Origin: Microcoleus sp. CAWBG506
Lineage (GTDB): Bacteria; Cyanobacteriota; Cyanobacteriia; Cyanobacteriales; Microcoleaceae
DNA: 36,268 bases
Reading direction: 5' to 3'
Assembly: GCA_020883125.1 (NCBI GenBank)
Contig: JAHREW010000046.1
Location: 1-36,268, forward strand
The notes under the pieces were generated by a model. The model was not told the origin of the DNA and searched no databases. It saw nothing but the letters and a program-made list of their open reading frames with translations. Below, in pieces: positions 20,498-27,767 of this stretch; within the stretch, counting starts at the first letter, position 1, and every line of letters starts with the position of its first letter. The translations under genes were made by a program, and so were the position numbers.

Positions 20498-20524
20498 TTT
20501 TGTCGATTCTCCAATCACAATCAA

Positions 20525-20993
20525 GAAAGATTTCAGGTCTGACGCAGGGGAGGGAATTTTTGCCGATTTGAGTCTTTCTCCAGTTTAGTTTAAGCGATTT
20601 AAAGATTTATCGTAGTGTTTTTTCTCTGACTGATTGGATGAGTCCTAGGATTGATGTACTTGTGTTCTGTTGAAAGGTCGATCGCCTGTACCAGGGCCTA
20701 GATGTTTGTGAGGGAGCGATCGACTTTGGGAGTAGCTTGAGCATAGTGTTTGGGAGAGCGTGCTGTGTGTCTTACTAATTTATTGGGATCGTCCCTCGAA
20801 ATTTATGAGGGTTGTTCTCAGTTTTTTCCCTAGCACTTTCTCTGAGGCAGCAGTATTGAGTGCATCGCTCGGTTGCTTCCAGAGGCTGAAACTCTCTGAG
20901 GATATGACTTTCAAGATATAAATGATTTAATTGTATTCTCAATAATTGTGCATTATTGAAAATAAATAATATTTTTTAAATTTCAAAACTGAA
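20525..20993. other. Gene-free spacer upstream of the sigma-like operon
   Basis: No ORF of substance was found on either strand in this left part of the 759-bp gap between the sigma-like gene and the SPFH gene. It contains HIP1-related gcgatc sites and a perfect 8-bp inverted repeat, tcaataat (20939-20946) and attattga (20952-20959), in AT-rich DNA. That repeat could be an operator. No convincing promoter for either flanking gene could be assigned. Confidence 0.5.
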
Positions 20994-21032
20994 GGAGGAC
21001 ACGGCAGGAGGACACGGCAGGAGGACACGGCA
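20994..21032 (+). repeat. Three 13-bp direct repeats
   Basis: The unit ggaggacacggca occurs three times in exact tandem (20994-21006, 21007-21019, 21020-21032). The last copy runs into the first palindrome of the 40-bp array. The unit equals the left arm of that palindrome plus four bases, suggesting partial duplication of array ends. Confidence 0.9.
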
Positions 21033-21163
21033 GTGCCGTGTCCCTACGCCGATCAATTGTAGGGAAACGGCACTGCCGTGTCCCTACGCCGATCAATTGT
21101 AGGGAAACGGCAGTGCCGTGTCCCTACGCCGATCAATTGTAGGGAAACGGCACTGCCGTGTCC
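21027..21163 (+). repeat. 40-bp-period palindrome array
   Basis: Palindromic cores beginning acggca start at 21027, 21067, 21107 and 21147, exactly 40 bp apart: three full units plus a final core. The spacer reads ctacgccgatcaattgtagg. The central base of the core alternates g, c, g, c. It is not a CRISPR array: the spacers are identical to each other. The same core occurs at 11231, 32426 and 36133. Confidence 0.92.
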
Positions 21164-21283
21164 TCTATATCATTCCGATGCAACCGGATTGGATATCATT
21201 TATGAGAGCTTAAGTTTTTAGGTCAAACTTTGCGATCGAGGCTAAGCTTGAACCAATAGGACAATCTAGCCCATATTAAACAA

Positions 21284-23461
21284 ATGCTTTATTCATCTAA
21301 ACCAAAGTCAAAAATCAAAGTCCGCGTTTTCAAACATTTAGCAGCGGCAGTTTCGGCCGCCCTAGCTTTAGGCGTAACAACCAGTTTAAAACCCTCGCCA
21401 GTATTAGCTGTTAGCGATATCCCCCCTACCAGTCAAATTTCGACTCAGCTAGTGGCAAAACCCCAGAAATTACTGTTGCAACAGCTACCTCAAACCACTA
21501 TCGCTGTGCAGACAGCGCAGATGGACTTATTTGGCTCAATTGTACCAATTGTCATCGGCGGTGCGATTATTATTTGCATACCGCTATTTTTTGGTGGATT
21601 GGTCGTAATTGGCGATCGCGAAGTAGGCATTGTCAGTAAAAAGTTTAGCTTTGGCGGCAAGGCTTTACCTCCCGGAGACTTAATTGCTCTAAACGGAGAA
21701 GCGGGATATCAAGCTGATACTTTACCTCCCGGTTGGCACTGGGGTTATTGGCCTTTGCAATACAATGTTCGCAAAGAATCCTTAACAGTGGTTCCCCAAG
21801 GTGAAATTGCCTTAATTATCGCAGCAGGTGGTCAGTCTATTCCGCCCCAGCGCATTCTTGGTAAAATCACAGAATGCGACAATTTTCAAGATGCTCGAAA
21901 ATTCCTAAAGAGCGGTGGAGAAAAAGGTAGACAACTGGGGATTTTGACCGGAGGTAGCTATCGAATTAATACAGCATTATTTACAGTAATTACAGCAGCA
22001 AATGCTACAAAACATGGGATGACCCCAGAAAATTTAAAGCTGTACAAAATTGCACCAGATAAAGTGGGAATTGTCACAACTTATGACGGAATTCCCATTC
22101 AAGATGGTGAAATTGCTGGCGCGATTATTCCCAATCATGACAACTTCCAAAATGCACAGAAGTTCATCAATGGTGGAGGACGGCGCGGCTTGCAGGAACA
22201 GGTTTTGCTTTCCGGTTCCTGGAACTTGAATCCTTGGTTTGTCGGGGTGGAACAAGTACCGATGACGGAAATCCCGATCGGCTATGTGGGCGCAGTTATT
22301 TCCTATGTCGGTAAAACCTCAGAAGATATCAGTGGTGCTGCTTTCACCCACGGCAATTTGGTGGAAGTTGGCAACAAAGGCGTGTGGATAACACCTCTTT
22401 ATCCGGGGAAACATCCCCTGAATACTCGCATTTTGAAAGTAGAATTAGTGCCGACTACCAATATTGTTTTGAATTGGTCTACTAAAACAGAACGGCATAG
22501 TTATGATTCTCAACTTTCATCTTTAACGGTGCGTTCTAGAGACGGTTTTGCCTTTGATTTGGAAGTAGCTCAAATTATTCATGTCGGTGCTTTGGATGCT
22601 CCAAAAGTCATCTCTCGCGTGGGTTCAATGCAGAATTTAGTCGATCACGTTTTGCAGCCGACTATTGGCAATTATTTCCGCAATTCGGCTCAAGCTTATT
22701 CTGTGTTAGATTTTCTGTCAGCAAGGAGCGATCGGCAAGCGGAAGCGGCCGAGTATATCAAAGCGGCTTTGCGTACCTATGATGTGCAAGCAATTGATAC
22801 TTTGATTGGGGATATTTTGCCACCCGCAGAGTTGATGCAAACTCAAACCGATCGCAAAATTGCGGAAGAACAATGTAAGACTTATGAGGTGCAGCAAATA
22901 GCGCAAACTCAGCGGCAACAATTGGTACGGGAAACGGCGCTGGCTGAGATTCAGCAAGAGATGGTGAAATCCGAGCAGGGTGTGAAGATTTCGGAGTTGA
23001 AAGCGAATTCTCAGGTGAAACAGGCTCAAGGTGAAGCTGAGTCGATTCGGGTGAAGGGAAATGCTCAAGCTTCGGCTTATCACGCTGGTGTTGTGGCTTT
23101 GGGGGGTTCTGGTTATACGGCTTTGCAGTTAATGCAAATTATAGGCGATCGCCATGTACGAGTTGTACCGGATGTTGCAGTGAGTGGTAATGGTAGCGGT
23201 GGGGGTTTGGTTGATGGTTTGTTGGGGATGATGATGTGGAATCAAACTAGCAAAAATGGTGAAAATGGTGGGGAATTACCTGTAGTTAAGTTACAAAAAT
23301 CTGAGCCTGCTGTTTTGGAACCTGCGGCAAATTTACCCGTGGCAAAAGTGCCTTCGGTGAAGCCTCCAAAGTCGGCTACTCCTGCGTCAGTTGCTAAGTC
23401 TGAGGGTGATATTGATTCGCTGTTTGATGAATTGCCCTTTGACGATCGCTCTTTTAGTTAG
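21284..23461 (+). CDS. SPFH/flotillin-like membrane protein
   Basis: The 725-residue protein has an N-terminal basic segment and hydrophobic stretch (about residues 18-43), then a strong transmembrane helix (about 84-108, IVPIVIGGAIIICIPLFFGGLVVIG). An SPFH/band-7 region follows (about 110-520) with SLTVRSRDGFAFDLEVAQIIH typical of flotillins. A coiled coil (about 540-610) is rich in AQGEAESIRVKGNAQA-type heptads. The tail is low complexity and ends with an acidic LFDELPFDD patch. Within the SPFH region a module containing DNFQ-A-KF-GG is duplicated (about 21799-21993 and 22051-22250). Flotillins organise membrane microdomains; the role here is inferred. No operon partner: the next gene is 128 bases downstream beyond a hairpin. 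Confidence 0.85.
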   Translation: MLYSSKPKSKIKVRVFKHLAAAVSAALALGVTTSLKPSPVLAVSDIPPTSQISTQLVAKPQKLLLQQLPQTTIAVQTAQMDLFGSIVPIVIGGAIIICIPLFFGGLVVIGDREVGIVSKKFSFGGKALPPGDLIALNGEAGYQADTLPPGWHWGYWPLQYNVRKESLTVVPQGEIALIIAAGGQSIPPQRILGKITECDNFQDARKFLKSGGEKGRQLGILTGGSYRINTALFTVITAANATKHGMTPENLKLYKIAPDKVGIVTTYDGIPIQDGEIAGAIIPNHDNFQNAQKFINGGGRRGLQEQVLLSGSWNLNPWFVGVEQVPMTEIPIGYVGAVISYVGKTSEDISGAAFTHGNLVEVGNKGVWITPLYPGKHPLNTRILKVELVPTTNIVLNWSTKTERHSYDSQLSSLTVRSRDGFAFDLEVAQIIHVGALDAPKVISRVGSMQNLVDHVLQPTIGNYFRNSAQAYSVLDFLSARSDRQAEAAEYIKAALRTYDVQAIDTLIGDILPPAELMQTQTDRKIAEEQCKTYEVQQIAQTQRQQLVRETALAEIQQEMVKSEQGVKISELKANSQVKQAQGEAESIRVKGNAQASAYHAGVVALGGSGYTALQLMQIIGDRHVRVVPDVAVSGNGSGGGLVDGLLGMMMWNQTSKNGENGGELPVVKLQKSEPAVLEPAANLPVAKVPSVKPPKSATPASVAKSEGDIDSLFDELPFDDRSFS

Positions 23462-23499
23462 GTTGTGTAGTTTGTAGTCACAAACCAGAATACTCATAA

Positions 23500-23524
23500 C
23501 CCCGACTTTTTGAAGAAGTCGGGG
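23500..23524 (+). terminator. Hairpin after the SPFH gene
   Basis: A 9-bp perfect stem (ccccgactt and aagtcgggg) surrounds a 7-base loop, 38 bases after the stop codon. No T-run follows. This GC-rich hairpin resembles a short palindrome that recurs widely in cyanobacterial intergenic DNA, so it may be a repeat and not a true terminator. Confidence 0.5.
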
Positions 23525-23589
23525 ATAAACTTAGTTATAATTGTAGGGAATCAGGTTATACTAAATTAGTAACTAACTTTCACTCAGAT

Positions 23590-23949
23590 ATGACTACGGT
23601 AGCTATCCTGCCTGTACTTAATACCAACGGTGAGAAATCCTATCGCGCTATTGCGGGCGATCGGCAATCTGTCGGTCAAACTGCGGGTCAAGCTTTAGAT
23701 GCTTTGACTGCTTTGTTAGGCGAAACGGACTTCAGCGCATTAATAGTCATTGAAAGGTTTAATCCTGATGAATTCTTTACTATCCAACAACAAAAAAGAT
23801 TATCAGAATTAATGAATTTGTGGCGTACAGCGCGCGATCGAGGACAAACTCTTTCTCCCCAACAACAAGCGGAATTAGAAAGTCTTGTCGAAACTGAGCT
23901 TCAAGCTGCTACTATTCGGACAGAAGTTCTCCTACAACAATCGATCTGA
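23590..23949 (+). CDS. Conserved hypothetical protein paired with HNH nuclease
   Basis: The 119-residue soluble protein has no recognised catalytic motif. It begins with a beta strand (TTVAILPVL), then GEKSYRAIAGDRQSVGQTAGQALDAL, a strand (SALIVIERF) and a long helical C-terminus that is Gln/Glu rich (QQQKRLSELMNLWRTARDRG, QQQAELESLVETELQ). Its TGA overlaps the ATG of the HNH gene by one base (tgatg), implying translational coupling. I recall the same pairing in other cyanobacteria but no function. A regulatory or immunity partner of the nuclease is conceivable and unproven. Confidence 0.75.
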   Translation: MTTVAILPVLNTNGEKSYRAIAGDRQSVGQTAGQALDALTALLGETDFSALIVIERFNPDEFFTIQQQKRLSELMNLWRTARDRGQTLSPQQQAELESLVETELQAATIRTEVLLQQSI

Positions 23950-24350
23950 TGAATCCTAACTACAATTTAGTAGCAGATCGTGCTGCTCATCGTTGCGAAT
24001 ATTGCCGCGCACCTGAAATCGTATTTAACTTTCCTTTTGAGATTGAACATATTGTTCCACTTTATCGAGGCGGTAATGATGAGATTTCCAACTTAGCATT
24101 AGCTTGTCGCTCTTGCAATCTGCGGAAAGGAACTAATACAAGCGGAATTGATTCTACATCTAATACAGAAGTTTCGCTGTTTCACCCAAGAGAAAATAGG
24201 TGGGAAGAGAATTTTAAAGTGCAAGCTGAGTCAGGTGCGATCGCAGGAATGACACCAGTAGGTAGAGTAACAGTTACAGCTTTGGGAATGAATTCTCAAC
24301 CACAGTTAATAGCGCGACAATTATGGATTCGTTTAGGTTTATTTCCCTAA
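23949..24350 (+). CDS. HNH endonuclease
   Basis: The 133-residue protein has a complete HNH motif: C16-x-x-C19, the E33-H34-IVPLYRGG core, N48 in ISNLALAC, and C53-x-x-C56-N57 with K60. The two CxxC pairs should hold a structural zinc and His34 should be the general base. The C-terminal part (about 70-133) is the beta-rich extension found in this cyanobacterial HNH subgroup (SLFHPRENRWEENF). It is coupled to the small upstream protein. Candidate roles are a stand-alone nicking or homing-type nuclease, or a defence or DNA-repair enzyme; no intron or restriction partner is seen. Confidence 0.9.
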   Translation: MNPNYNLVADRAAHRCEYCRAPEIVFNFPFEIEHIVPLYRGGNDEISNLALACRSCNLRKGTNTSGIDSTSNTEVSLFHPRENRWEENFKVQAESGAIAGMTPVGRVTVTALGMNSQPQLIARQLWIRLGLFP

Positions 24351-24400
24351 CTTTGCGGATCGCGGGTAATCAAAGTGCCAACATCAGTTAAAGTTGGCAT
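24347..24400 (-). pseudogene. Remnant of a DUF433 antitoxin gene
   Basis: Read on the minus strand from ATG 24400, the first codons give MPTLTDVGTLITRDP, then a stop. The block GTLITRD equals the N-terminus of the intact DUF433 protein 1.1 kb away, with 20 of 21 bases matching at ggcacttt-attacccgcgat. The gene is cut off after about 15 codons, next to and overlapping the end of the HNH gene. It is probably a leftover of a second DUF433/DUF5615 module removed by recombination. Confidence 0.6.
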
Positions 24401-24494
24401 AGGTGAATCTGGGGTTAAAAATTAGAGTTTGAGTATAGCATAAATTTATTATCCTTGAATTTTGCAGATTTAATTTATGACATATTTTGCCCTA

Positions 24495-24704
24495 CTACCC
24501 TACTTCTACATAATCAGAAATTGTAGTTGGTTCGGGAATCGGTAAACCTTCCTCTCGCAATCCTTCTAAGTGAAATTCGATCGCTTCTTTAATTTGCTGC
24601 TGTACTTCCGCAAGGGTTGCGCCTGTGGCTGCACATCCGGGTAAATCTGGCGCGTAAGCTGAATAGTTATTCGGTGTTTTTTCAATGACAATCGCATAAC
24701 GCAT
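24495..24704 (-). CDS. HicB-like antitoxin (orphan)
   Basis: The 69-residue protein has the UPF0150/HicB fold pattern: MRYAIVIEKTPNNYSAYAPDLPGCAATG, then EVQQQIKEAIEFHLEGLREEG and a PEP-like end. HicB antitoxins neutralise HicA, a double-stranded RNA-binding mRNA interferase. No HicA gene is visible within several hundred bases on either strand, and no DNA-binding extension is present. It is therefore an orphan or partners with a distant toxin. It follows the DUF5615 gene by 49 bases on the same strand. Confidence 0.85.
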   Translation of the reverse strand: MRYAIVIEKTPNNYSAYAPDLPGCAATGATLAEVQQQIKEAIEFHLEGLREEGLPIPEPTTISDYVEVG

Positions 24705-24753
24705 TAGTTGAGATCCTCATCTTTATAAAAAGAGTAATTATAGATTAATATGC

Positions 24754-25245
24754 TTAATTTTCATTCCAAGCACTGAGAAACTCTATTTGATTTTGCATTT
24801 CTTCCGCAGACTTAGCAGAAATCAGTCTCAAAAGGCGACGCATTTGTTCTCCCGCAGAATAATTTTGTTGACCTAAAATATAGCAACCGCCAGGGTGGTT
24901 AAGTCGTGGGGTGGGGGCGGGTTTATAGAATTTGTCTATACCGATGAAAGATATCGGTGAACCCGCCCCTACAAAATCTGCCCTAATCGCCTTGGCAGTT
25001 GCTATAATTCCTGAATGAGAGTCACCTTTTTCTAGCCAATCGGTATGAATTCTATAAAAATCCCTAGCATTGAAACTGTAAATTACCCTTTGATTCACAA
25101 AAGCCCAACTCAGTTGATCTTCATCACTCCGAGATAACATCGCAGCTTCGGAAACTGTAATGACATCTACACTGCGACTTTGTAAAGCTTGTAAAAGTTT
25201 TTGGCTGCGTGAATCTTCATCTAAATAAAGCCGAATTTTACTCAT
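24754..25245 (-). CDS. DUF5615 PIN-like toxin candidate with repeat-derived insertion
   Basis: The protein starts IRLYLDEDSRSQKLLQAL, a DUF5615 PIN-like N-terminus with conserved acidic residues (DED), continues with a VITVSEA strand and NARDFYRIH, and ends QMRRLLRLISAKSAEEMQNQ. The family is usually about 115-125 residues; this one is 163. The extra segment (about residues 87-124, DNA about 24874-24987) interrupts GIIATAKA and GQQNYSAGEQ and coincides with a palindromic DNA element. PIN-like proteins are usually RNA-cleaving toxins. The start overlaps the DUF433 stop by four bases, so the pair is a toxin-antitoxin-like module. Whether this extended form is active is unknown. Confidence 0.85.
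   Translation of the reverse strand: MSKIRLYLDEDSRSQKLLQALQSRSVDVITVSEAAMLSRSDEDQLSWAFVNQRVIYSFNARDFYRIHTDWLEKGDSHSGIIATAKAIRADFVGAGSPISFIGIDKFYKPAPTPRLNHPGGCYILGQQNYSAGEQMRRLLRLISAKSAEEMQNQIEFLSAWNEN
24914..24969. repeat. Palindromic element inside the DUF5615 gene
   Basis: Arms ggggcgggtt (24914-24923) and aacccgcccc (24960-24969) are perfect complements. An inner hairpin (accgat 24940-24945, atcggt 24953-24958) sits in the loop. The element falls exactly in the extra segment of the DUF5615 protein and is translated without a stop. This GC-rich type looks like an interspersed cyanobacterial repeat; only this copy is present in the window. Confidence 0.8.
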
Positions 25246-25544
25246 TTTTTCTCCGGCATTTTTTGGCTATTTAACTCTGCCAGACTCTCATATTCTGCTT
25301 GTTCAGAATCTAAATCTGCTTCTATTTCTGCTTGATTTGCATGATAATAAGAAAGTGCAGCATAAACTTGGGCTAAGGTAAGATGATCTAAATCAGCGGC
25401 TATTTCCTCAGCATTATTGCCTTGTTTGTACAACGCGGCAATTCGTCGCACAGATGTAGCAGTGCCTGCGATAATAGGGATGCCACCACGAAGGTGTAAA
25501 TCGCGGGTAATTAAAGTGCCGATTTCTATAATTGTTGCTGTCAA
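25242..25544 (-). CDS. DUF433 antitoxin-like protein
   Basis: The 100-residue protein contains a DUF433 winged-helix-like domain: GTLITRDLHLRGGIPIIAGTATSVRRIAALYKQGNNAEEIAADL, ending in LTLAQVYAALSYYHANQAEIEADL. This family supplies the antitoxin or DNA-binding partner of DUF5615 PIN-like proteins. The stop overlaps the toxin start (4 bases shared), typical for such pairs. It probably autoregulates the module. A truncated second copy lies at 24347-24400. Confidence 0.88.
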   Translation of the reverse strand: MTATIIEIGTLITRDLHLRGGIPIIAGTATSVRRIAALYKQGNNAEEIAADLDHLTLAQVYAALSYYHANQAEIEADLDSEQAEYESLAELNSQKMPEKK

Positions 25545-25615
25545 AGTAGTTTCTCCTTATTAATTTTACTTCAAATAATGAAAGTGTCAATATCAGTTAC
25601 AGTATAGATTACAGC

Positions 25616-27052
25616 TTACAGTTCTCGATGCGAGAGAAGAGAGAACCACACAACCAACCCCAACGAGCCCAACACCCCAACAACCCAACCCAATCCTTCT
25701 CCCCCCCACGCAAACACACGCGCACACGACGGGAGGTGTCCCCGTGGTGCTTGCTTTAGATTAAACGTCAGGTCATCGTACTCCAACCAACCTTTCCTCC
25801 CCTTTCTCCTCTTTCTCCAACCCACACGATCGCCCAGCTTGCATTCAGTAGCATAATCAACTTTACCACCAACTTCTAACCAGATTTTTTTCTGGACGCT
25901 AAAGCCAAAGCGACCCTGACTATATTTTACCCACAACTGGTCAATCGTGCGTAAATCATCACAAGGAAAATTATCAATTGATTCCCGATTGAAATAACCT
26001 TCCTTCTCCCGTCTAGCAGCTTTTAACATCACCTTGAGTGTTTCCTCATCCGCTTCTTTCCACTTCCCTGCTGCTAATAAATCCCGCAGACGAGTATAGT
26101 CAACACCCAGCGCTGATTTAAGGGAGTCTGTTGACGGTCGAGGTGTTTGAGGTGATGCTTGAGGTGGTGATTGACGTGATTGAGTACCAAGCGCCTGCAA
26201 AACTTCAGTAGCAGATTGATAACGTCGCTTACTAGCAGGTAGTATCATTTTATCTAAAATCACACCCAGTTCCGAACTGACAGATGCTTTTAAGTGTTCT
26301 CGCCACACCCATTCCATCTCGCTTGTATCGAATAAATCAATCGGTTCAACCTGAGTTAACAGATACAGACAAGTGACACCCAGACTATAAATATCACTAG
26401 CATAAATGGCTTTGCCCGCTGCTTGTTCCGGTGCCGTATATCCAGCAGTCCCGATCGCAGTTCCCGTTACAGATAAAGCAGTTTGTGTAGCATATTTCGC
26501 CGCCCCAAAGTCAACTAAAACCAGTTGCCCATCTTGCCTAAGAATAATATTTTCTGGTTTGATATCGCGGTGAATGACTTGGCGAGAGTGAATAAACTCG
26601 AAGGTGGGTAGTAAATTCTTAAGCAAGTCGCGAATCTGCGTTTCCCGAAAATATCCCTGAGATTCTAGTGCTTGGGCTAAATTTTCACCGTCGATGAATT
26701 CTTGGACTAAATACTGCCGTCCATCTTGACTAAAATATGCTAATAATTCGGGAATCTGAGAATGTTTACCCAACTGTTCTAGGCGTACTGCTTCCTGCTC
26801 AAATAACTCAGTGGCTTTCTGGATACTATAAGTGCCTTGAGCTTGGGGGTAAAATTGTTTAATAACGCAGGGTGGTTTTGAGGGTTTATACTCGTCAACA
26901 GCTAGAAAAGTGCGCCCAAAGCCTCCTTGTCCAATGATTTTTTGCGCTCGGTAGCGATCGCCCAATAGCAGTTTATTACCACATTTTTGACAAAAGTTTG
27001 TAGTGCCGGATGGGTTTTGGAATAGGCAATCAGGGTTTAGACACTGGCTCAT
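25616..27052 (-). CDS. Ser/Thr protein kinase with zinc ribbon and GUN4 domain
   Basis: The 478-residue protein opens with a zinc-ribbon (C4, C9, C21, C24). The kinase domain (about 34-290) has glycine loop GQGGFG (41-46), Lys65, HRDIKPEN (161-168, catalytic D163) and DFG (181-183), with APEQAAG as the APE-like motif. A Pro/Ser-rich linker leads to a GUN4 domain (about 312-450) with the LRDLLAAGKWKEADEET start and GHLPS near the end. GUN4 domains bind porphyrins in chlorophyll synthesis; fused to kinases their ligand is not established. A hydrophobic C-terminus follows (GWVVGVLGSLGLVVWFSLL). It is probably a porphyrin- or stress-responsive signalling kinase, an inference from domains. Monocistronic. 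Confidence 0.92.
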   Translation of the reverse strand: MSQCLNPDCLFQNPSGTTNFCQKCGNKLLLGDRYRAQKIIGQGGFGRTFLAVDEYKPSKPPCVIKQFYPQAQGTYSIQKATELFEQEAVRLEQLGKHSQIPELLAYFSQDGRQYLVQEFIDGENLAQALESQGYFRETQIRDLLKNLLPTFEFIHSRQVIHRDIKPENIILRQDGQLVLVDFGAAKYATQTALSVTGTAIGTAGYTAPEQAAGKAIYASDIYSLGVTCLYLLTQVEPIDLFDTSEMEWVWREHLKASVSSELGVILDKMILPASKRRYQSATEVLQALGTQSRQSPPQASPQTPRPSTDSLKSALGVDYTRLRDLLAAGKWKEADEETLKVMLKAARREKEGYFNRESIDNFPCDDLRTIDQLWVKYSQGRFGFSVQKKIWLEVGGKVDYATECKLGDRVGWRKRRKGRKGWLEYDDLTFNLKQAPRGHLPSCARVFAWGGEGLGWVVGVLGSLGLVVWFSLLSHREL

Positions 27053-27160
27053 AAGTATAGCAGGTTGTTTAAATTATCTTTAATTGCTATGATAAACTGT
27101 CTCGCCTTTAAAAAGCAAGGAAGAGGAAGCATTCTCCCGATTTATGCACTCCGATTCACG

Positions 27161-27219
27161 AAACCGGGTTTTTAGAGAATCTCTCGGTGACAATGCGTTT
27201 TATCATAAAAACCCGGTTT
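27161..27219. repeat. Inverted repeat aaaccgggttttt, copy B
   Basis: Arms 27161-27173 and 27207-27219 are perfect 13-bp complements with a 33-base loop. The arms are the same as at 6169-6234 but the loop differs, so only the ends are conserved. It sits between the kinase gene and the HigA-like gene, in a gap (27053-27263) with no ORF. Confidence 0.75.
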
Positions 27220-27263
27220 GTGGACTAAAGTCATTACTAAAAAAAAGATGGTTTTAATTAAAT

Positions 27264-27680
27264 TCAAGCAGTTGTTTTGACTGGATGCAGCGGAAAGAAA
27301 ACAGCCGGAGAAACGCGGAAAAACTCTGCAAGTTTTTGGATATGTTCCGTTGTAAGTTGGCGCTTTTCTCGGAGGATATCCGAGACAATAGACTCGGCTT
27401 TAAAAATATGAACTAAGTCTTTTTGTCTGAGTTCAAATTCTTCGATTAAAGCCTTTAATAGTTCTACTCCGTAAATGTCAGGTATGGGTTCCAAAGTTTG
27501 CTCGTACTCGTAAACAAGCATTCCCAGTAGGTGGAGGTAGTCGCGTTCGTCGGGAGTCAGTTCGCCTTTATCCAACAAAGAGTCGATCGCAGTTTGAGTC
27601 GCTGTTAATTCCTCCTCAGCATTTATAGGTCGTGGAGGAAATGCTTGTAGTAGTTCGATATAAGCGCTAGAGTTGTTCAT
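27264..27680 (-). CDS. HigA-like antitoxin / XRE-type regulator (orphan)
   Basis: The 138-residue protein has an N-terminal helical region (ATQTAIDSLLDKGELTPDERDYLHLLGMLVYEYE) and a C-terminal XRE helix-turn-helix (about 85-130): ELRQKDLVHIFKAES-IVSDILREKRQLTTEHIQKLAEFFRVSP. This layout is that of HigA-type antitoxins. A HigB toxin would be about 100 residues and none fits in the adjoining gaps (27053-27263 or 27681-27767), so it appears to be an orphan. It probably binds DNA and represses its own gene. It is divergent from the DUF2470 gene. Confidence 0.8.
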   Translation of the reverse strand: MNNSSAYIELLQAFPPRPINAEEELTATQTAIDSLLDKGELTPDERDYLHLLGMLVYEYEQTLEPIPDIYGVELLKALIEEFELRQKDLVHIFKAESIVSDILREKRQLTTEHIQKLAEFFRVSPAVFFPLHPVKTTA

Positions 27681-27767
27681 GTTAATGTGACCTTAGCAAA
27701 TTGCGAAGTGATTTGTCAACGACGATTCGCAGTACAATTGATCGATATTGCATCTGAGGAATCTCCC

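Noticed and set aside
21027..21163. Possible CRISPR array from regular spacing
   Set aside because: The intervening sequences are identical in every unit, the cores are perfect palindromes, and no cas gene is present. It is a tandem repeat array.
27687..27767. Upstream ATG giving a longer DUF2470 protein
   Set aside because: The extra 27 residues are unlike the family, whereas ATG 27768 has gagga at proper spacing.
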